The position numbers and the translations under genes are program-made. Positions 23,118 through 31,804 of a stretch of 55,000 bases of DNA are shown piece after piece. Where the stretch lies: positions 1-55,000 of the forward strand of contig JACKPC010000004.1 of the NCBI GenBank assembly GCA_024233835.1. Direction: 5' to 3'. Below the pieces are notes generated by a model. It was not told the origin of the DNA. It worked only from the letters and a program-made list of their open reading frames with translations, and did no database searches. Source of the DNA: Leptospiraceae bacterium (GTDB lineage Bacteria; Spirochaetota; Leptospiria; Leptospirales; Leptospiraceae). Position 1 is the stretch's first letter, and each line of letters opens with the position of its first letter.

Positions 23118-25576
23118 ACAGAAGCAAACTCCATTTTACTCATATTATCTTCGATATACTTTAATATTCTGGAAAAAAGTTTTTCTGAATCAATTAAAAT
23201 AGTAAGCTTTTCATTTATATACGCATAACCAAGGGAAAATTCAGCTAATCGATTATCTGATTGAAAGATTTCAAGACTTTGAGTTATATCTACAATCTCA
23301 TGAGCTATGATTCCAAAAGTAATCTCTTGGTATATTACAATTATAGTATATATGAATTCTTCTTTAAACTCAATATTTTTTTGACTATAGAAGGTTTTTA
23401 GCTCTACCAGGGGGATTACTTTATTCTCAAATTTCATTACTTTATTATTACCAATGCTCTGTATATCTTCAGGTAGCATTTTTATAACTGTATAAATGAC
23501 TGAAAGAGAAATTGTAAACTGCTGACCTGATGCTCTAAAGACAAATTGGCTAAATTTGTTATCTTCCTTTACAGTTTCTTCTTCATTTAAATTAAAATTT
23601 TCTATGGTATAATGTATTTTTGAATGTTCCGCTATAGCAAATACATTTAAAACCAGGATCAATTTACCATCTCCTAAGACAGCTACACCATCATAAAGAT
23701 TTATCTTTTTTAAATGCTCTCCGAGGGTTTTAATAACAATTTCTTCAATACCGATTAATTCATCAAATAAAATTCCAAATAAATAGTCTTCTGCCTGTAT
23801 GATTGCTATATATTTCGGAGAAATATTATTTTCTTCCAGTAAAAGTAAAGTAGAAACATTTACCAGGGGAATCGTAGAATCTCTTAATTTATAAAATTTA
23901 TGCTCTCCTGATTCATAGTAATAATCAGAATCTATATCAATTATTTCTAATATATCTTTTTGATAAATTGCCAACTTCATATTTTTTGCTGCAATGATCA
24001 AGGAAGAAAACACCGTTACATTTTGTGGAATCGTTGCAATAATAGCCAGCCCCTTTCCTTCTTCGTTCTTAATACTTACAGAGCCTCCTAATTTATTAAA
24101 ATTAGTTTGCACAACATCCATGCCAACACCGCGTCCGGAAATCTCATTGATATTGGCTGCCGTAGAAAATCCCGGTAAAAAAATTAATTTTTCAATTTCA
24201 GAGTCAGTCATTTCCGAAATTTGCTCTGTTGTCAGTAATTTTTTCTCCAATACTTTTTCTTTGATCTTTTGTAAAGATAAGCCTCTTCCATCATCTTTAA
24301 TTTGAATCTGAACATTACCGCTTTTTAAAGAAGCTTTAAGGTATAAATTTCCGGATTCCGGTTTTCCAAGACGAAGTCTTTCTTCAGTAGGTTCGATGCC
24401 ATGATCTACAGAATTTTTTATAATGTGAATCATAGATTCACTGATGGAATTAATGATGGATTTATCAAGTTCTACGTCACCACCACTAAAATGAACTTTA
24501 ATTTTTTTATCCAGTACCCGTGATGAGTCCCTGATTACCCGATGGATCTTACCAAATGTTGATTCAAGCTGTTGAAGGCGAACTTTTTTTATTTGATTAT
24601 GTAATGATGTAATTAAACTACTTAAGCGGGTTAATCTGAGTTCTTCTTCTGAATCTTCTTCAATAGATAAACTCTCTACCAACTGATTCCTGGCTATAAT
24701 TGTCTCACTCGAAAGATTATTAATAATATCTAATAAATTATTATCTACTTTTAGAAAAACCGGAGATTGTATTTTTTCATTATCCAGCTTTGTTTCGATT
24801 TCATTTGTATTTTCCGGAGAATAAAGTCTTTTTTGATAAATTGGCCGGATGAGCTTTTCTTTAAATATCGCTTCTGGATCCTGTGCTGTCAAAAATAATA
24901 TGGTATAAAAAAAATTTGAACCTTTCTCCTGATTCTCAAAATCGGGTAACTTATCATACAAAAATTTCTCAAATAGAATAAAACCTCGAATACTATTTTT
25001 AAAGTGAACTATATCAGAAAGTGTTAAATCCGGATATCGATTGTAGTCAAGAACAATATACTCTAAATATTGTTGTTTTTCCACGGCCATTTGAATAAAT
25101 TTGTTCACCTCTTCAGTTGATATTTCTATTTTTTTATGGTCAGGGACTTCTTTTGCTTCGCTGTTCTTTCTCTCGGTTACCGGTTTATCTTGCTTTCCTA
25201 ATAAAAAATTATTCACTTTTTCAATTAATTTTTTGGGAATAAATTCAGCCTCTTTATCAACATTATTTAATAGTTCTTTAATAATATCCAGAGATTGAAA
25301 CAAGAAATCTAACATTTCTCCTGATAAATCTATTATATTTCCTCTAAGCTTATCTAAAAGATTTTCCAGGCTATGAGTAAAATCACCAATATTATTAAAT
25401 CCAATCATATAGGAATTTCCTTTTAAAGTATGGAAATCTCTAAAAACAGAATTAATTATATCACGATTAAAACCTTTTTCTAGTGAGATTAATTGAGACT
25501 CTAACCTTTCTGTTATTTCACTTCCTTCATATATATATTGGTTTAAAAACTTTTTTGTTAGTTCTTCCTCTTTCAT
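23114..25576 (-). CDS. cheA: CheA histidine kinase with two C-terminal CheW-like domains
   Basis: Encodes 820 residues. The Hpt domain carries VFRDFHTLKGNSYMIGF with phosphoacceptor His49. A long linker follows with no obvious P2 docking domain. The dimerisation helices lead into the ATPase with HIIKNSVDHGIEPTEERL, IKDDGRGLS, FLPGFSTA and ISGRGVGMDVV. From about residue 525 there are two CheW-like modules in tandem (VFSSLIIAAKNMKLAIYQ... and FSQFVFRASGQQFTISL...), where most CheA proteins have one. The start at ATG 25576 overlaps the stop of the STAS gene, with GGAG 8 nt upstream. This is probably the kinase of a dedicated chemosensory array, with outputs through the nearby CheY-like protein. 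Confidence 0.94.
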   Translation of the reverse strand: MKEEELTKKFLNQYIYEGSEITERLESQLISLEKGFNRDIINSVFRDFHTLKGNSYMIGFNNIGDFTHSLENLLDKLRGNIIDLSGEMLDFLFQSLDIIKELLNNVDKEAEFIPKKLIEKVNNFLLGKQDKPVTERKNSEAKEVPDHKKIEISTEEVNKFIQMAVEKQQYLEYIVLDYNRYPDLTLSDIVHFKNSIRGFILFEKFLYDKLPDFENQEKGSNFFYTILFLTAQDPEAIFKEKLIRPIYQKRLYSPENTNEIETKLDNEKIQSPVFLKVDNNLLDIINNLSSETIIARNQLVESLSIEEDSEEELRLTRLSSLITSLHNQIKKVRLQQLESTFGKIHRVIRDSSRVLDKKIKVHFSGGDVELDKSIINSISESMIHIIKNSVDHGIEPTEERLRLGKPESGNLYLKASLKSGNVQIQIKDDGRGLSLQKIKEKVLEKKLLTTEQISEMTDSEIEKLIFLPGFSTAANINEISGRGVGMDVVQTNFNKLGGSVSIKNEEGKGLAIIATIPQNVTVFSSLIIAAKNMKLAIYQKDILEIIDIDSDYYYESGEHKFYKLRDSTIPLVNVSTLLLLEENNISPKYIAIIQAEDYLFGILFDELIGIEEIVIKTLGEHLKKINLYDGVAVLGDGKLILVLNVFAIAEHSKIHYTIENFNLNEEETVKEDNKFSQFVFRASGQQFTISLSVIYTVIKMLPEDIQSIGNNKVMKFENKVIPLVELKTFYSQKNIEFKEEFIYTIIVIYQEITFGIIAHEIVDITQSLEIFQSDNRLAEFSLGYAYINEKLTILIDSEKLFSRILKYIEDNMSKMEFASV

Positions 25577-25899
25577 TGCATAGTCTCCGATTTACACTCA
25601 ATATCAGTAAAAAACTCAAAAAACTGAACATGATGAAATAATTCTTTGAGTGGTTCCGAAAGAATCAAAGTAACCTTACTATCTCGCTTCTTTATCTTTT
25701 GTATAAAACGCACGAATAATTGATAAATACTTATAGAAATTGTATCCTTATTGGAAATTTTAATTTCAACTTCAAACCCTTCCTGTATCATAGGAAGTAT
25801 ATTAGAAAGATTATTATATATTTTCTCTCCGGTAACAAAATCACCTTCATCAAGGAATATCTTAATAAATGCTTTATTTCTTTTCTTTACTATATTCAT
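25573..25899 (-). CDS. Small STAS-like protein of the chemosensory operon
   Basis: Encodes 108 residues: strand-helix alternation (AFIKIFLDEG, GEKIYNNLSNILPMI, FEVEIKISN, YQLFVRFIQKI, KVTLILSEPLKELFHHV) that fits a STAS-like fold. The conserved Ser/Thr of anti-anti-sigma factors cannot be placed with certainty. It is translationally coupled to cheA by a 4-nt overlap and follows the MCP gene by 64 bp. It may modulate CheA or be a target of the SpoIIE-type phosphatase at 12637, which is speculation. The SD is weak. Confidence 0.6.
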   Translation of the reverse strand: MNIVKKRNKAFIKIFLDEGDFVTGEKIYNNLSNILPMIQEGFEVEIKISNKDTISISIYQLFVRFIQKIKKRDSKVTLILSEPLKELFHHVQFFEFFTDIECKSETMQ

Positions 25900-25963
25900 T
25901 TTTGTTTTCGTCTATTTCTCGTTATCATAATCCTGAGTTCTATGTTTTTAAGTTTTTAAAATA

Positions 25964-27577
25964 TTAAAGATTCCCTTCTAACGATTTTATATTTTCTATT
26001 AATTGTTGCATTTGATTTTTCATATCTATTATTTTATCACTTTTATCTTTTTTATTTATTATAAAAAAGCTTACTACATCTAATAGGTTCTTTGCCTGGC
26101 TTTCCAACTCAATTCCACTTGCTGAAAGTTCTTCTGCTGAAGCAGAGTTTTGTAATGTAACGGAATTTATTTGTTGCACAGAAGCATTAATTTGGTTTAT
26201 ACTGGAATTTTGTTCTGAGCTACTATAAGAAATTTCTTGCAACAAATCCGTTATCTTTTGAAAATCTAAAACAATCTCCTTGATCTGTTTTTGAAAAGAA
26301 GTAATATTTTTTGTATTAGCACTTATTAATTCATTAATTACAATTGCAGCCTTCTGGCTTGTTACAGCTAATTTTCTCACTTCTGTGGCTACAACCGCAA
26401 AACCCGTACCGAATTCATCTGCGCGGGCAGCTTCTATAGCCGCATTTACTGCCAGTAAGTTTGTTTTATCAGCAATGCCATTTATCATAGATATTTTGCC
26501 TTCTACTTCTTTCATATCTAATACAAGTTTATTCAAAGACTCCTGCCCCAATAAAATTGATCCTGTAGTTTTCCTGGCAATATTTTCTGTTAGTTTCGCA
26601 CTATTTGTAGTTTGATTTATAGAACTGGCCATTTGATCGATAGCAGCAGCAATTTGCTCTACTGCCGCGGCCTGTTCCACAGAACTCTGTGAAGTATTTT
26701 CTGCTGAAGCTGCGATAGCAGAACTTGCTGTTGTTAATTCTGAGGAACTTAATCTTATGCTTTCAATCATTTTCCTCAATTTTGAAATCATGTTTTCATA
26801 AGCAGCATAAACAGAAGCTATTTCATCTTTTCCTTTTGATTCGATCTGAAGCCATAAATTCCCCTCAGCTATTTGATTCGAAGAATTAACTAAGTCCTGT
26901 AGCGGGACAGTAATGCTTCTTGTTATAAAAAAGCCACTGAAAGAAATCACGAGTAAAAATAGAACACAAATACCCATAGTAGCAGAGAAAACCTTTAAAA
27001 CTATTTTTATCACATATTCATGATCAGCTTTAGCACTTGCCGACAACAATTCAGTCGATTGATTCATGGCTTCCCGCATTATTTCAAAATGTTTCTTGTA
27101 TTCAGTATCATAAATAGTTAAAGATTCGCGTAATTTCCCTTCCTTCAGTAGTTTTACTACTTCTACAGTAAGGACTTTAAATTGTTCGTAATGAGTTTGA
27201 AAAATTCTATCCTGCTCGATGAATTTATCTGTCCTGCTTACATTATAAATTTTTGCATACTTAGAATATCTGGTTAAGATTTGTTCCAGGTTTTCAATTA
27301 CATCAGCTTCATATATTTTTCTCTGTTCGGCCGAATTGCTATGAATACTCTGGTAAAGAGCCAACCTGGACTGATAGGCATCTCTATCTGCTTCGAGTAA
27401 AAAACCAATGGCTTTTAGGTTCTTATTGAATAAATTAGAATTCAATTCTTTAATCGTACGAATATTATATAAAATAAACCCGGTTCCAATAAACACAATA
27501 AATGTAATCAAAGAAAAAGCCAAAAAAAGTCTTTTTCCTATACTAATATTTTGTAAATTCACATCCCTGAACTTCAT
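25964..27577 (-). CDS. Methyl-accepting chemotaxis protein with four-helix-bundle sensor
   Basis: Encodes about 537 residues. TM1 (RLFLAFSLITFIVFIGTGFI) is followed by a helical periplasmic domain of about 150 residues of four-helix-bundle type, then TM2 (ATMGICVLFLLVISFSGFFI). A HAMP domain follows (TVPLQDLVNSSNQIAEGNLW) and then a cytoplasmic signalling helix pair with the tip DKTNLLAVNAAIEAARADEFGTGFAVVA. I chose ATG 27577 because GGAG lies 6 nt upstream; the ATG at 27589 lacks an SD. It is the first gene of the cheA operon and presumably feeds that kinase. No CheR or CheB gene is nearby, so adaptation would depend on enzymes encoded elsewhere. Confidence 0.93.
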   Translation of the reverse strand: MKFRDVNLQNISIGKRLFLAFSLITFIVFIGTGFILYNIRTIKELNSNLFNKNLKAIGFLLEADRDAYQSRLALYQSIHSNSAEQRKIYEADVIENLEQILTRYSKYAKIYNVSRTDKFIEQDRIFQTHYEQFKVLTVEVVKLLKEGKLRESLTIYDTEYKKHFEIMREAMNQSTELLSASAKADHEYVIKIVLKVFSATMGICVLFLLVISFSGFFITRSITVPLQDLVNSSNQIAEGNLWLQIESKGKDEIASVYAAYENMISKLRKMIESIRLSSSELTTASSAIAASAENTSQSSVEQAAAVEQIAAAIDQMASSINQTTNSAKLTENIARKTTGSILLGQESLNKLVLDMKEVEGKISMINGIADKTNLLAVNAAIEAARADEFGTGFAVVATEVRKLAVTSQKAAIVINELISANTKNITSFQKQIKEIVLDFQKITDLLQEISYSSSEQNSSINQINASVQQINSVTLQNSASAEELSASGIELESQAKNLLDVVSFFIINKKDKSDKIIDMKNQMQQLIENIKSLEGNL

Positions 27578-27871
27578 GAATGGCTCCATTAACTCGAATT
27601 ACTTTTCTGCTAAATTTTTTTAATTTATAATAGGGATTCATACACTCTTTTTTTTCAAGTGTTAAATATAAAAATATTTTTTTGAGTGGTTCCTTATATA
27701 TAGTATACCTAATATTTTATTTGAATTAGATACTCCCCCATACTATTTTTAGTTGTAAGAATTGTATATCCTTAAAACAGTACGTGCGGATTTTTCTCTA
27801 TTAAGCGTATGTCGTTTAGTGCATATTTTTCAAAAAGTCCGAAAAAAAATTTTATTAGCTCCCTGACAAGT

Positions 27872-27879
27872 GCCGAATA
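27872..27879 (+). promoter_or_regulatory. Possible sigma-28-type -10 element of flaB
   Basis: GCCGAATA closely resembles the flagellar sigma-28 -10 consensus GCCGATAA. A clear TAAA -35 at the expected spacing is not visible. An overlapping TATAAT at 27878-27883 is an alternative sigma-70 -10. Either would give a leader of about 45-55 nt. Confidence 0.35.
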
Positions 27880-27889
27880 TAATGCTAAA

Positions 27890-27903
27890 GGTCACGGATG
27901 ACC
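27890..27903. promoter_or_regulatory. Inverted repeat in the flaB leader
   Basis: GGTCA and TGACC flank CGGA, about 32 bp before the flaB ATG. It would lie within the 5' untranslated region if the proposed -10 is used. It could be a protein-binding site or a small RNA hairpin. Confidence 0.4.
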
Positions 27904-27934
27904 ACTATTTTTACTCGGATCATGGAGGAACCGA

Positions 27935-28783
27935 ATGATAATCAATCACAACCTTAGTTCAATTAACTCTCACAGAGTGCTCAAGTTCAACAACGAATCT
28001 ATGAGCAAGGATATGGAAAAGCTTTCTTCCGGCATGAGAATCAACAGAGCCGGTGACGATGCTTCCGGACTCGCTGTTTCTGAAAAAATGAGAGCTCAGG
28101 TAAATGGTCTCAGAAGAGCAGAAATGAACGCTGAAGATGGCATTTCTTTAATCCAAACTACTGAAGGTTGGTTACAAGAAACACAGGAAATCGTACAGAG
28201 AATCAGGGTACTTTCTGTTCAGGCTGCCAACGGTATCTATACCGAAGAAGACAGACAACAGATCCAGGTGGAAGTTTCTCAGTTAATCGATGAAATCGAC
28301 AGAATCGCTTCTCAAGCTGAGTTCAACAAAATGAAACTCCTTACCGGAGCTTTCGGAAGAATGAACCCATCTGCCAGTATGTGGTTCCATATCGGTGCTA
28401 ACCAGCATCAGAGAGAAAGAGTTTATATCCAAACTATGAACTCCGCTGCTCTGGGACTGAGAAACCCGACTGTATTAACCTTCATTTCTCTTTCAACTGC
28501 TGCAAGAGCTAACTCTGTAATCGGTTTAGCTGACGATGCTCTGAAAATCATTTCCAAGCAAAGAGCTGACCTCGGTGCATACCAGAACAGATTAGAGCAT
28601 GCAACTAAAGGTTTAATGAATGCTTATGAAAACATCCAGGCTGCTGAGTCCAGAATTAGAGATACTGACATGGCAGAGCAAATGACCAGTTTAACCAGGT
28701 TCCAGGTACTGACTCAAGCCGGAACTGCAATGCTGGCTCAAGCAAACTCAAGACCTCAAAACGTGCTGCAACTCTTAAGATAA
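27935..28783 (+). CDS. flaB: Spirochaetal flagellin FlaB (periplasmic flagellar core)
   Basis: Encodes 282 residues, the compact flagellin size of spirochaetes with D0/D1 domains only. The N-terminus MIINHNLSSINSHRVLKFNN, the LSSGMRINRAGDDASGLAVS block and AEFNKMKLLTG are FlaB hallmarks. SMWFHIGANQHQRERVYI is the spirochaetal central segment. The C-terminal ESRIRDTDMAEQMTSLTRFQ and AMLAQANSRPQNVLQLL form the D0 coiled coil. It polymerises into the core of the periplasmic filament. No signal peptide is expected, since export is by the flagellar type III system. GGAGGA lies 5 nt before the ATG, a strong SD fitting high expression, and a strong terminator follows, so it is monocistronic. Confidence 0.96.
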   Translation: MIINHNLSSINSHRVLKFNNESMSKDMEKLSSGMRINRAGDDASGLAVSEKMRAQVNGLRRAEMNAEDGISLIQTTEGWLQETQEIVQRIRVLSVQAANGIYTEEDRQQIQVEVSQLIDEIDRIASQAEFNKMKLLTGAFGRMNPSASMWFHIGANQHQRERVYIQTMNSAALGLRNPTVLTFISLSTAARANSVIGLADDALKIISKQRADLGAYQNRLEHATKGLMNAYENIQAAESRIRDTDMAEQMTSLTRFQVLTQAGTAMLAQANSRPQNVLQLLR

Positions 28784-28823
28784 GAAAGCAGTTCGAACGG
28801 ATAAATCTCCGTGCTATCGTATT

Positions 28824-28852
28824 AAGCCACAGTTTGCTGTGGCTTTTTTTGT
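28824..28852 (+). terminator. Rho-independent terminator of flaB
   Basis: AAGCCACAG and CTGTGGCTT form a 9-bp stem around TTTG, followed directly by a T-run. It lies about 40 bp after the flaB stop. Confidence 0.9.
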
Positions 28853-28940
28853 TTTATAACCTTCGCTTATTCACAATTCGCTTAACTTTCTAAAATAAGT
28901 TTGCAAAAATCTCCTTTATAATTAATCTAAAATCGTTTTT

Positions 28941-30089
28941 ATGAAATCCATCTTCGAAGAAAAAAAAGGAGAACTCAAATATACCTTCTATAAAGAAGGA
29001 GAGAACCTTTTATTAAAGCTACAGGGACCTTTAAATCATAAGACCATTTCAATGGCCTGGGGACCTATTTTAGCTAAAATACAGGAAGAGTTATATTATA
29101 AAATTCTTCGAATTAATTTTTCAGAACTGAAAGAACTGGATGGTTCCGGCATCGGTTTAATTTTTCAAATTCAACAGCTCTGTAAAGCAAAGGAAGTCTC
29201 GGTAGAACTTCAGGAATTGAATCCGGACTACCAAAAACTCCTCTCCTATTATCCGGCAGATGCATTTAAGGATTCTCCCTCTCCGGATTTAAAAAAAGCG
29301 AGTCGAGTCGAACGCATTGGAAGAAAAACAGATGAAGTTCTTGACAACCTGAAAGATTCCATAGAATTTTTAGGTGAGTCCTTTCTTACCTTCTATGAGA
29401 CTCTAAAAAGACCTAAAAGCATCCGTTGGAGAGAGGTTTTATTTTTATCCGAACGTGCCGGGGTAGATGCTTTTCCCATTATTGCCCTGATAGGTTTTTT
29501 AATGGGCTTAATTACTTCTTTTCAATCGGCCATTCCCATGCAAAGATTTGGTGCTGTCATTTTTGTAGCCAACTTACTGGGTCTTTCTCTCTTCCGAGAA
29601 CTGGGTCCTCTTTTAACAGCTGTTATTATGGCAGGTCGAACCAGTTCTGCTTTTGCTGCCGAATTGGGAACGATGAAAGTCAACGAAGAAATAGACGCGT
29701 TTACAACTATGGGTCTAAATCCGATACGCTTTCTTGTAATTCCGAGACTAATTGCAGCTATTTTTGTAACACCTTTTTTAACGATTTTCTTTAATATTTT
29801 CGGGCTATTCGGGGGAGCTATCGTTCTTTATACCTTTGATTATCCTTTTGCTACCTATATACGCCAGGTCTTTAAAATGGTACACTACTCGGATTTTTTC
29901 GGAGGACTTTTTAAAGCTACTATCTTCGGAGTTTTAGTAGCCGGTATCGGTTGTTTTCAGGGTCTGCGCACCGGAACTGGGGCCAGTGCAGTCGGGGAAT
30001 CAACAACCGCTGCTGTTGTGCAGGGAATTATTTTTATAGCCATCACAGATGGAATTTTTTCCGTCTTATTCTTTATTCTTGGAATTTAA
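28941..30089 (+). CDS. mlaE: STAS-MlaE fusion: lipid ABC transporter permease
   Basis: Encodes 382 residues. The N-terminal about 100 residues form a STAS domain (LLKLQGPLNHKTI, LRINFSELKELDGSGIGLI), the equivalent of the separate MlaB protein. After a linker comes the MlaE permease with several TM helices and the conserved signatures MQRFGAVIFVANLLGLSLFR, ELGPLLTAVIMAGRTSSAFA, ELGTMKVNEEIDAF and VVQGIIFIAITDGIF. MlaE-type permeases move phospholipids between the membranes of diderm bacteria. The next gene starts 1 nt after its stop, and the MlaF-MlaD-lipoprotein order follows. No strong SD precedes the ATG. Confidence 0.94.
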   Translation: MKSIFEEKKGELKYTFYKEGENLLLKLQGPLNHKTISMAWGPILAKIQEELYYKILRINFSELKELDGSGIGLIFQIQQLCKAKEVSVELQELNPDYQKLLSYYPADAFKDSPSPDLKKASRVERIGRKTDEVLDNLKDSIEFLGESFLTFYETLKRPKSIRWREVLFLSERAGVDAFPIIALIGFLMGLITSFQSAIPMQRFGAVIFVANLLGLSLFRELGPLLTAVIMAGRTSSAFAAELGTMKVNEEIDAFTTMGLNPIRFLVIPRLIAAIFVTPFLTIFFNIFGLFGGAIVLYTFDYPFATYIRQVFKMVHYSDFFGGLFKATIFGVLVAGIGCFQGLRTGTGASAVGESTTAAVVQGIIFIAITDGIFSVLFFILGI

Positions 30090-30090
30090 A

Positions 30091-30855
30091 ATGTCTCGCG
30101 AAATCATTCGAGTAGAAGGAATTAAGGTGGTTTTGGGTGGAAACACCATCCTCGATGGAATTGATTTTTCAGTTCAGGCCGGGGAAATTTTTGTGATCTT
30201 AGGGGGTTCCGGTTGCGGAAAAAGTACCTTATTAAAGCATATGATAGGTCTGATGACTCCCCTGGAAGGAAAAGTCTTTATAGACGGAGAAGATATGGTA
30301 CAGGCTTTTGGTCATCAAAAGAACCGTCTTTTAAATAAAATTGGAGTCATGTACCAACAGGGAGCTTTATTTGGTTCCTTGAACCTTCTGGAGAATGTCT
30401 CTCTTCCTCTGGAAGAGTTTACAAATCTACCACCTGAGGCCATAAAACTCGTTGCACAAATGAAATTGAAGCTTGTAGGTCTGGAAAACTTTTTATTTCA
30501 TATGCCAAGTGAAATCAGTGGAGGAATGAAAAAACGGGCAGCTATTGCAAGAGCCATGGCCTTAGACCCTCTCATTCTTTTTTTAGATGAGCCTTCAGCC
30601 GGTTTAGACCCGATTACCTCGGCTGAACTGGATAAACTCATTATAAATTTATCCAGAAGTTTAGGAGTCACCTTTGTTGTAGTGACACATGAGCTTCCGA
30701 GTATTTATTCCATAGCAGATAGAGTGATTATGCTGGATAAAAGAGTCAAAAAAATTATAGCAAGCGGGAAACCCGACTTCTTACGAGATAATGCTGAAGA
30801 CCCCTGGGTCAGGCAATTTTTCAACAGGGAAGCCGAAGTTTCTATACAAGGATAA
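30091..30855 (+). CDS. mlaF: MlaF-type ABC transporter ATP-binding protein
   Basis: Encodes about 254 residues, a complete ABC ATPase: Walker A LGGSGCGKSTLLKH, the Q-loop in VMYQQGALFGSL, the signature motif EISGGMKKRAAIARAMA, Walker B LILFLDEPSAGLDP and the switch His in VVVTHEL. The ASSMRKR-like variant SGGMKKR is typical of MlaF. I chose ATG 30091, 1 nt after the mlaE stop; an earlier in-frame start at 30049 lies inside mlaE. It powers the MlaE permease. Confidence 0.95.
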   Translation: MSREIIRVEGIKVVLGGNTILDGIDFSVQAGEIFVILGGSGCGKSTLLKHMIGLMTPLEGKVFIDGEDMVQAFGHQKNRLLNKIGVMYQQGALFGSLNLLENVSLPLEEFTNLPPEAIKLVAQMKLKLVGLENFLFHMPSEISGGMKKRAAIARAMALDPLILFLDEPSAGLDPITSAELDKLIINLSRSLGVTFVVVTHELPSIYSIADRVIMLDKRVKKIIASGKPDFLRDNAEDPWVRQFFNREAEVSIQG

Positions 30856-30859
30856 TATC

Positions 30860-31804
30860 ATGGGAAAGAAAACGAATTATTATAAAGTGGGATTATTTGT
30901 GATTTCGGGTTTGAGTTTAGTTACTCTCCTCATTATTATGCTCGGAGCAAGAAATCTATTCCAGAAAAAACTCCAGATCGAAACCTACTTCGATGAATCT
31001 ATCCAGGGTCTGGATGTAGGCTCTCACGTAAAATACCGGGGAGTCACCATAGGAAGTATCAAAGACATCACCTTTGTTCAGGATGAATACAACCTGGATC
31101 CAAAAAGTGAAAACTATCCCCAGGGCCGCTATATTCTCGTAAAAATTACTTTAAAAGATGTATTTAACGTCGAAAAGGTTTCCAGTGCAAGGTTGAGTCT
31201 GGAAAAAATGATAGAAGCCGGCCTCAGAATTAAAATCAACCCCCAGGGTTTAACCGGAACCTCCTATCTTGAACTGGATTATGTCGATCAGAAAACCAAT
31301 CCCAGTTTACAGATTTCCTGGAAACCCAATAGTATCTATATTCCTTCTACTCAAAGTACCATTAAAAAAATCGGGGCTTCAATTGATGGACTGGTTCAAA
31401 AAATTGACAGGGCCAATGTAGAAAAAATGCTCGAACATATTGATAAACTTGTCGTAAGCCTGACGACAGCAGTGGATAGTGTAAAGGTAAACCATCTAAG
31501 CCAGGATGCAGGTAGTCTTCTGAAAGAAATCCGCCTGACAAATAACTCTCTAAGAAAAATCCTATCCAGTCCGGAACTTCAAAACGCTCCTCAGAAGCTA
31601 GATAAAGCCCTGACAGCTTTTGCGGAAACCACAAACCGTTTGAATACTATCCTGACCCATAATAATTATGATATAAACAGTTCTATTGAAAATTTACGAC
31701 TGGTTTCGGAAGACATGAAAGAAATCACCGGAAATGCCAAAAAATACCCCTCTCTCATCTTCTTTGGTGAAAAACCGGGTTTAAGTATTATAGGTAAAAA
31801 ATGA
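30860..31804 (+). CDS. mlaD: MlaD/MCE-domain substrate-binding protein
   Basis: Encodes about 314 residues. One N-terminal TM helix (YKVGLFVISGLSLVTLLIIMLG) is followed by an MCE domain: YFDESIQGLDVGSHVKYRGV, then TIGSIKDI, then MIEAGLRIKINPQGLTGTSYLELDY. A helical C-terminal part of about 150 residues follows, expected to form a coiled-coil needle or extension in hexamers. MCE proteins ferry lipids across the periplasm. The ATG at 30860 has AAGGAT as SD, 4 nt after mlaF. The next gene overlaps it by 4 nt. Confidence 0.94.
   Translation: MGKKTNYYKVGLFVISGLSLVTLLIIMLGARNLFQKKLQIETYFDESIQGLDVGSHVKYRGVTIGSIKDITFVQDEYNLDPKSENYPQGRYILVKITLKDVFNVEKVSSARLSLEKMIEAGLRIKINPQGLTGTSYLELDYVDQKTNPSLQISWKPNSIYIPSTQSTIKKIGASIDGLVQKIDRANVEKMLEHIDKLVVSLTTAVDSVKVNHLSQDAGSLLKEIRLTNNSLRKILSSPELQNAPQKLDKALTAFAETTNRLNTILTHNNYDINSSIENLRLVSEDMKEITGNAKKYPSLIFFGEKPGLSIIGKK

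Larger units (their letters stand above)
27578..27934. other. Long AT-rich divergent intergenic region before flaB
   Basis: About 357 bp without a gene, between the divergent MCP and flagellin genes. It is strongly AT-rich. I see a possible flagellar-type -10 element and a short inverted repeat near flaB (listed separately) and no open frame worth naming. Promoters for both genes must lie here. Confidence 0.7.

Noticed and set aside
29426..29794. Alternate frame inside mlaE
   Set aside because: Cys/Phe-rich translation typical of an out-of-frame reading of a membrane protein; mlaE is unambiguous there.
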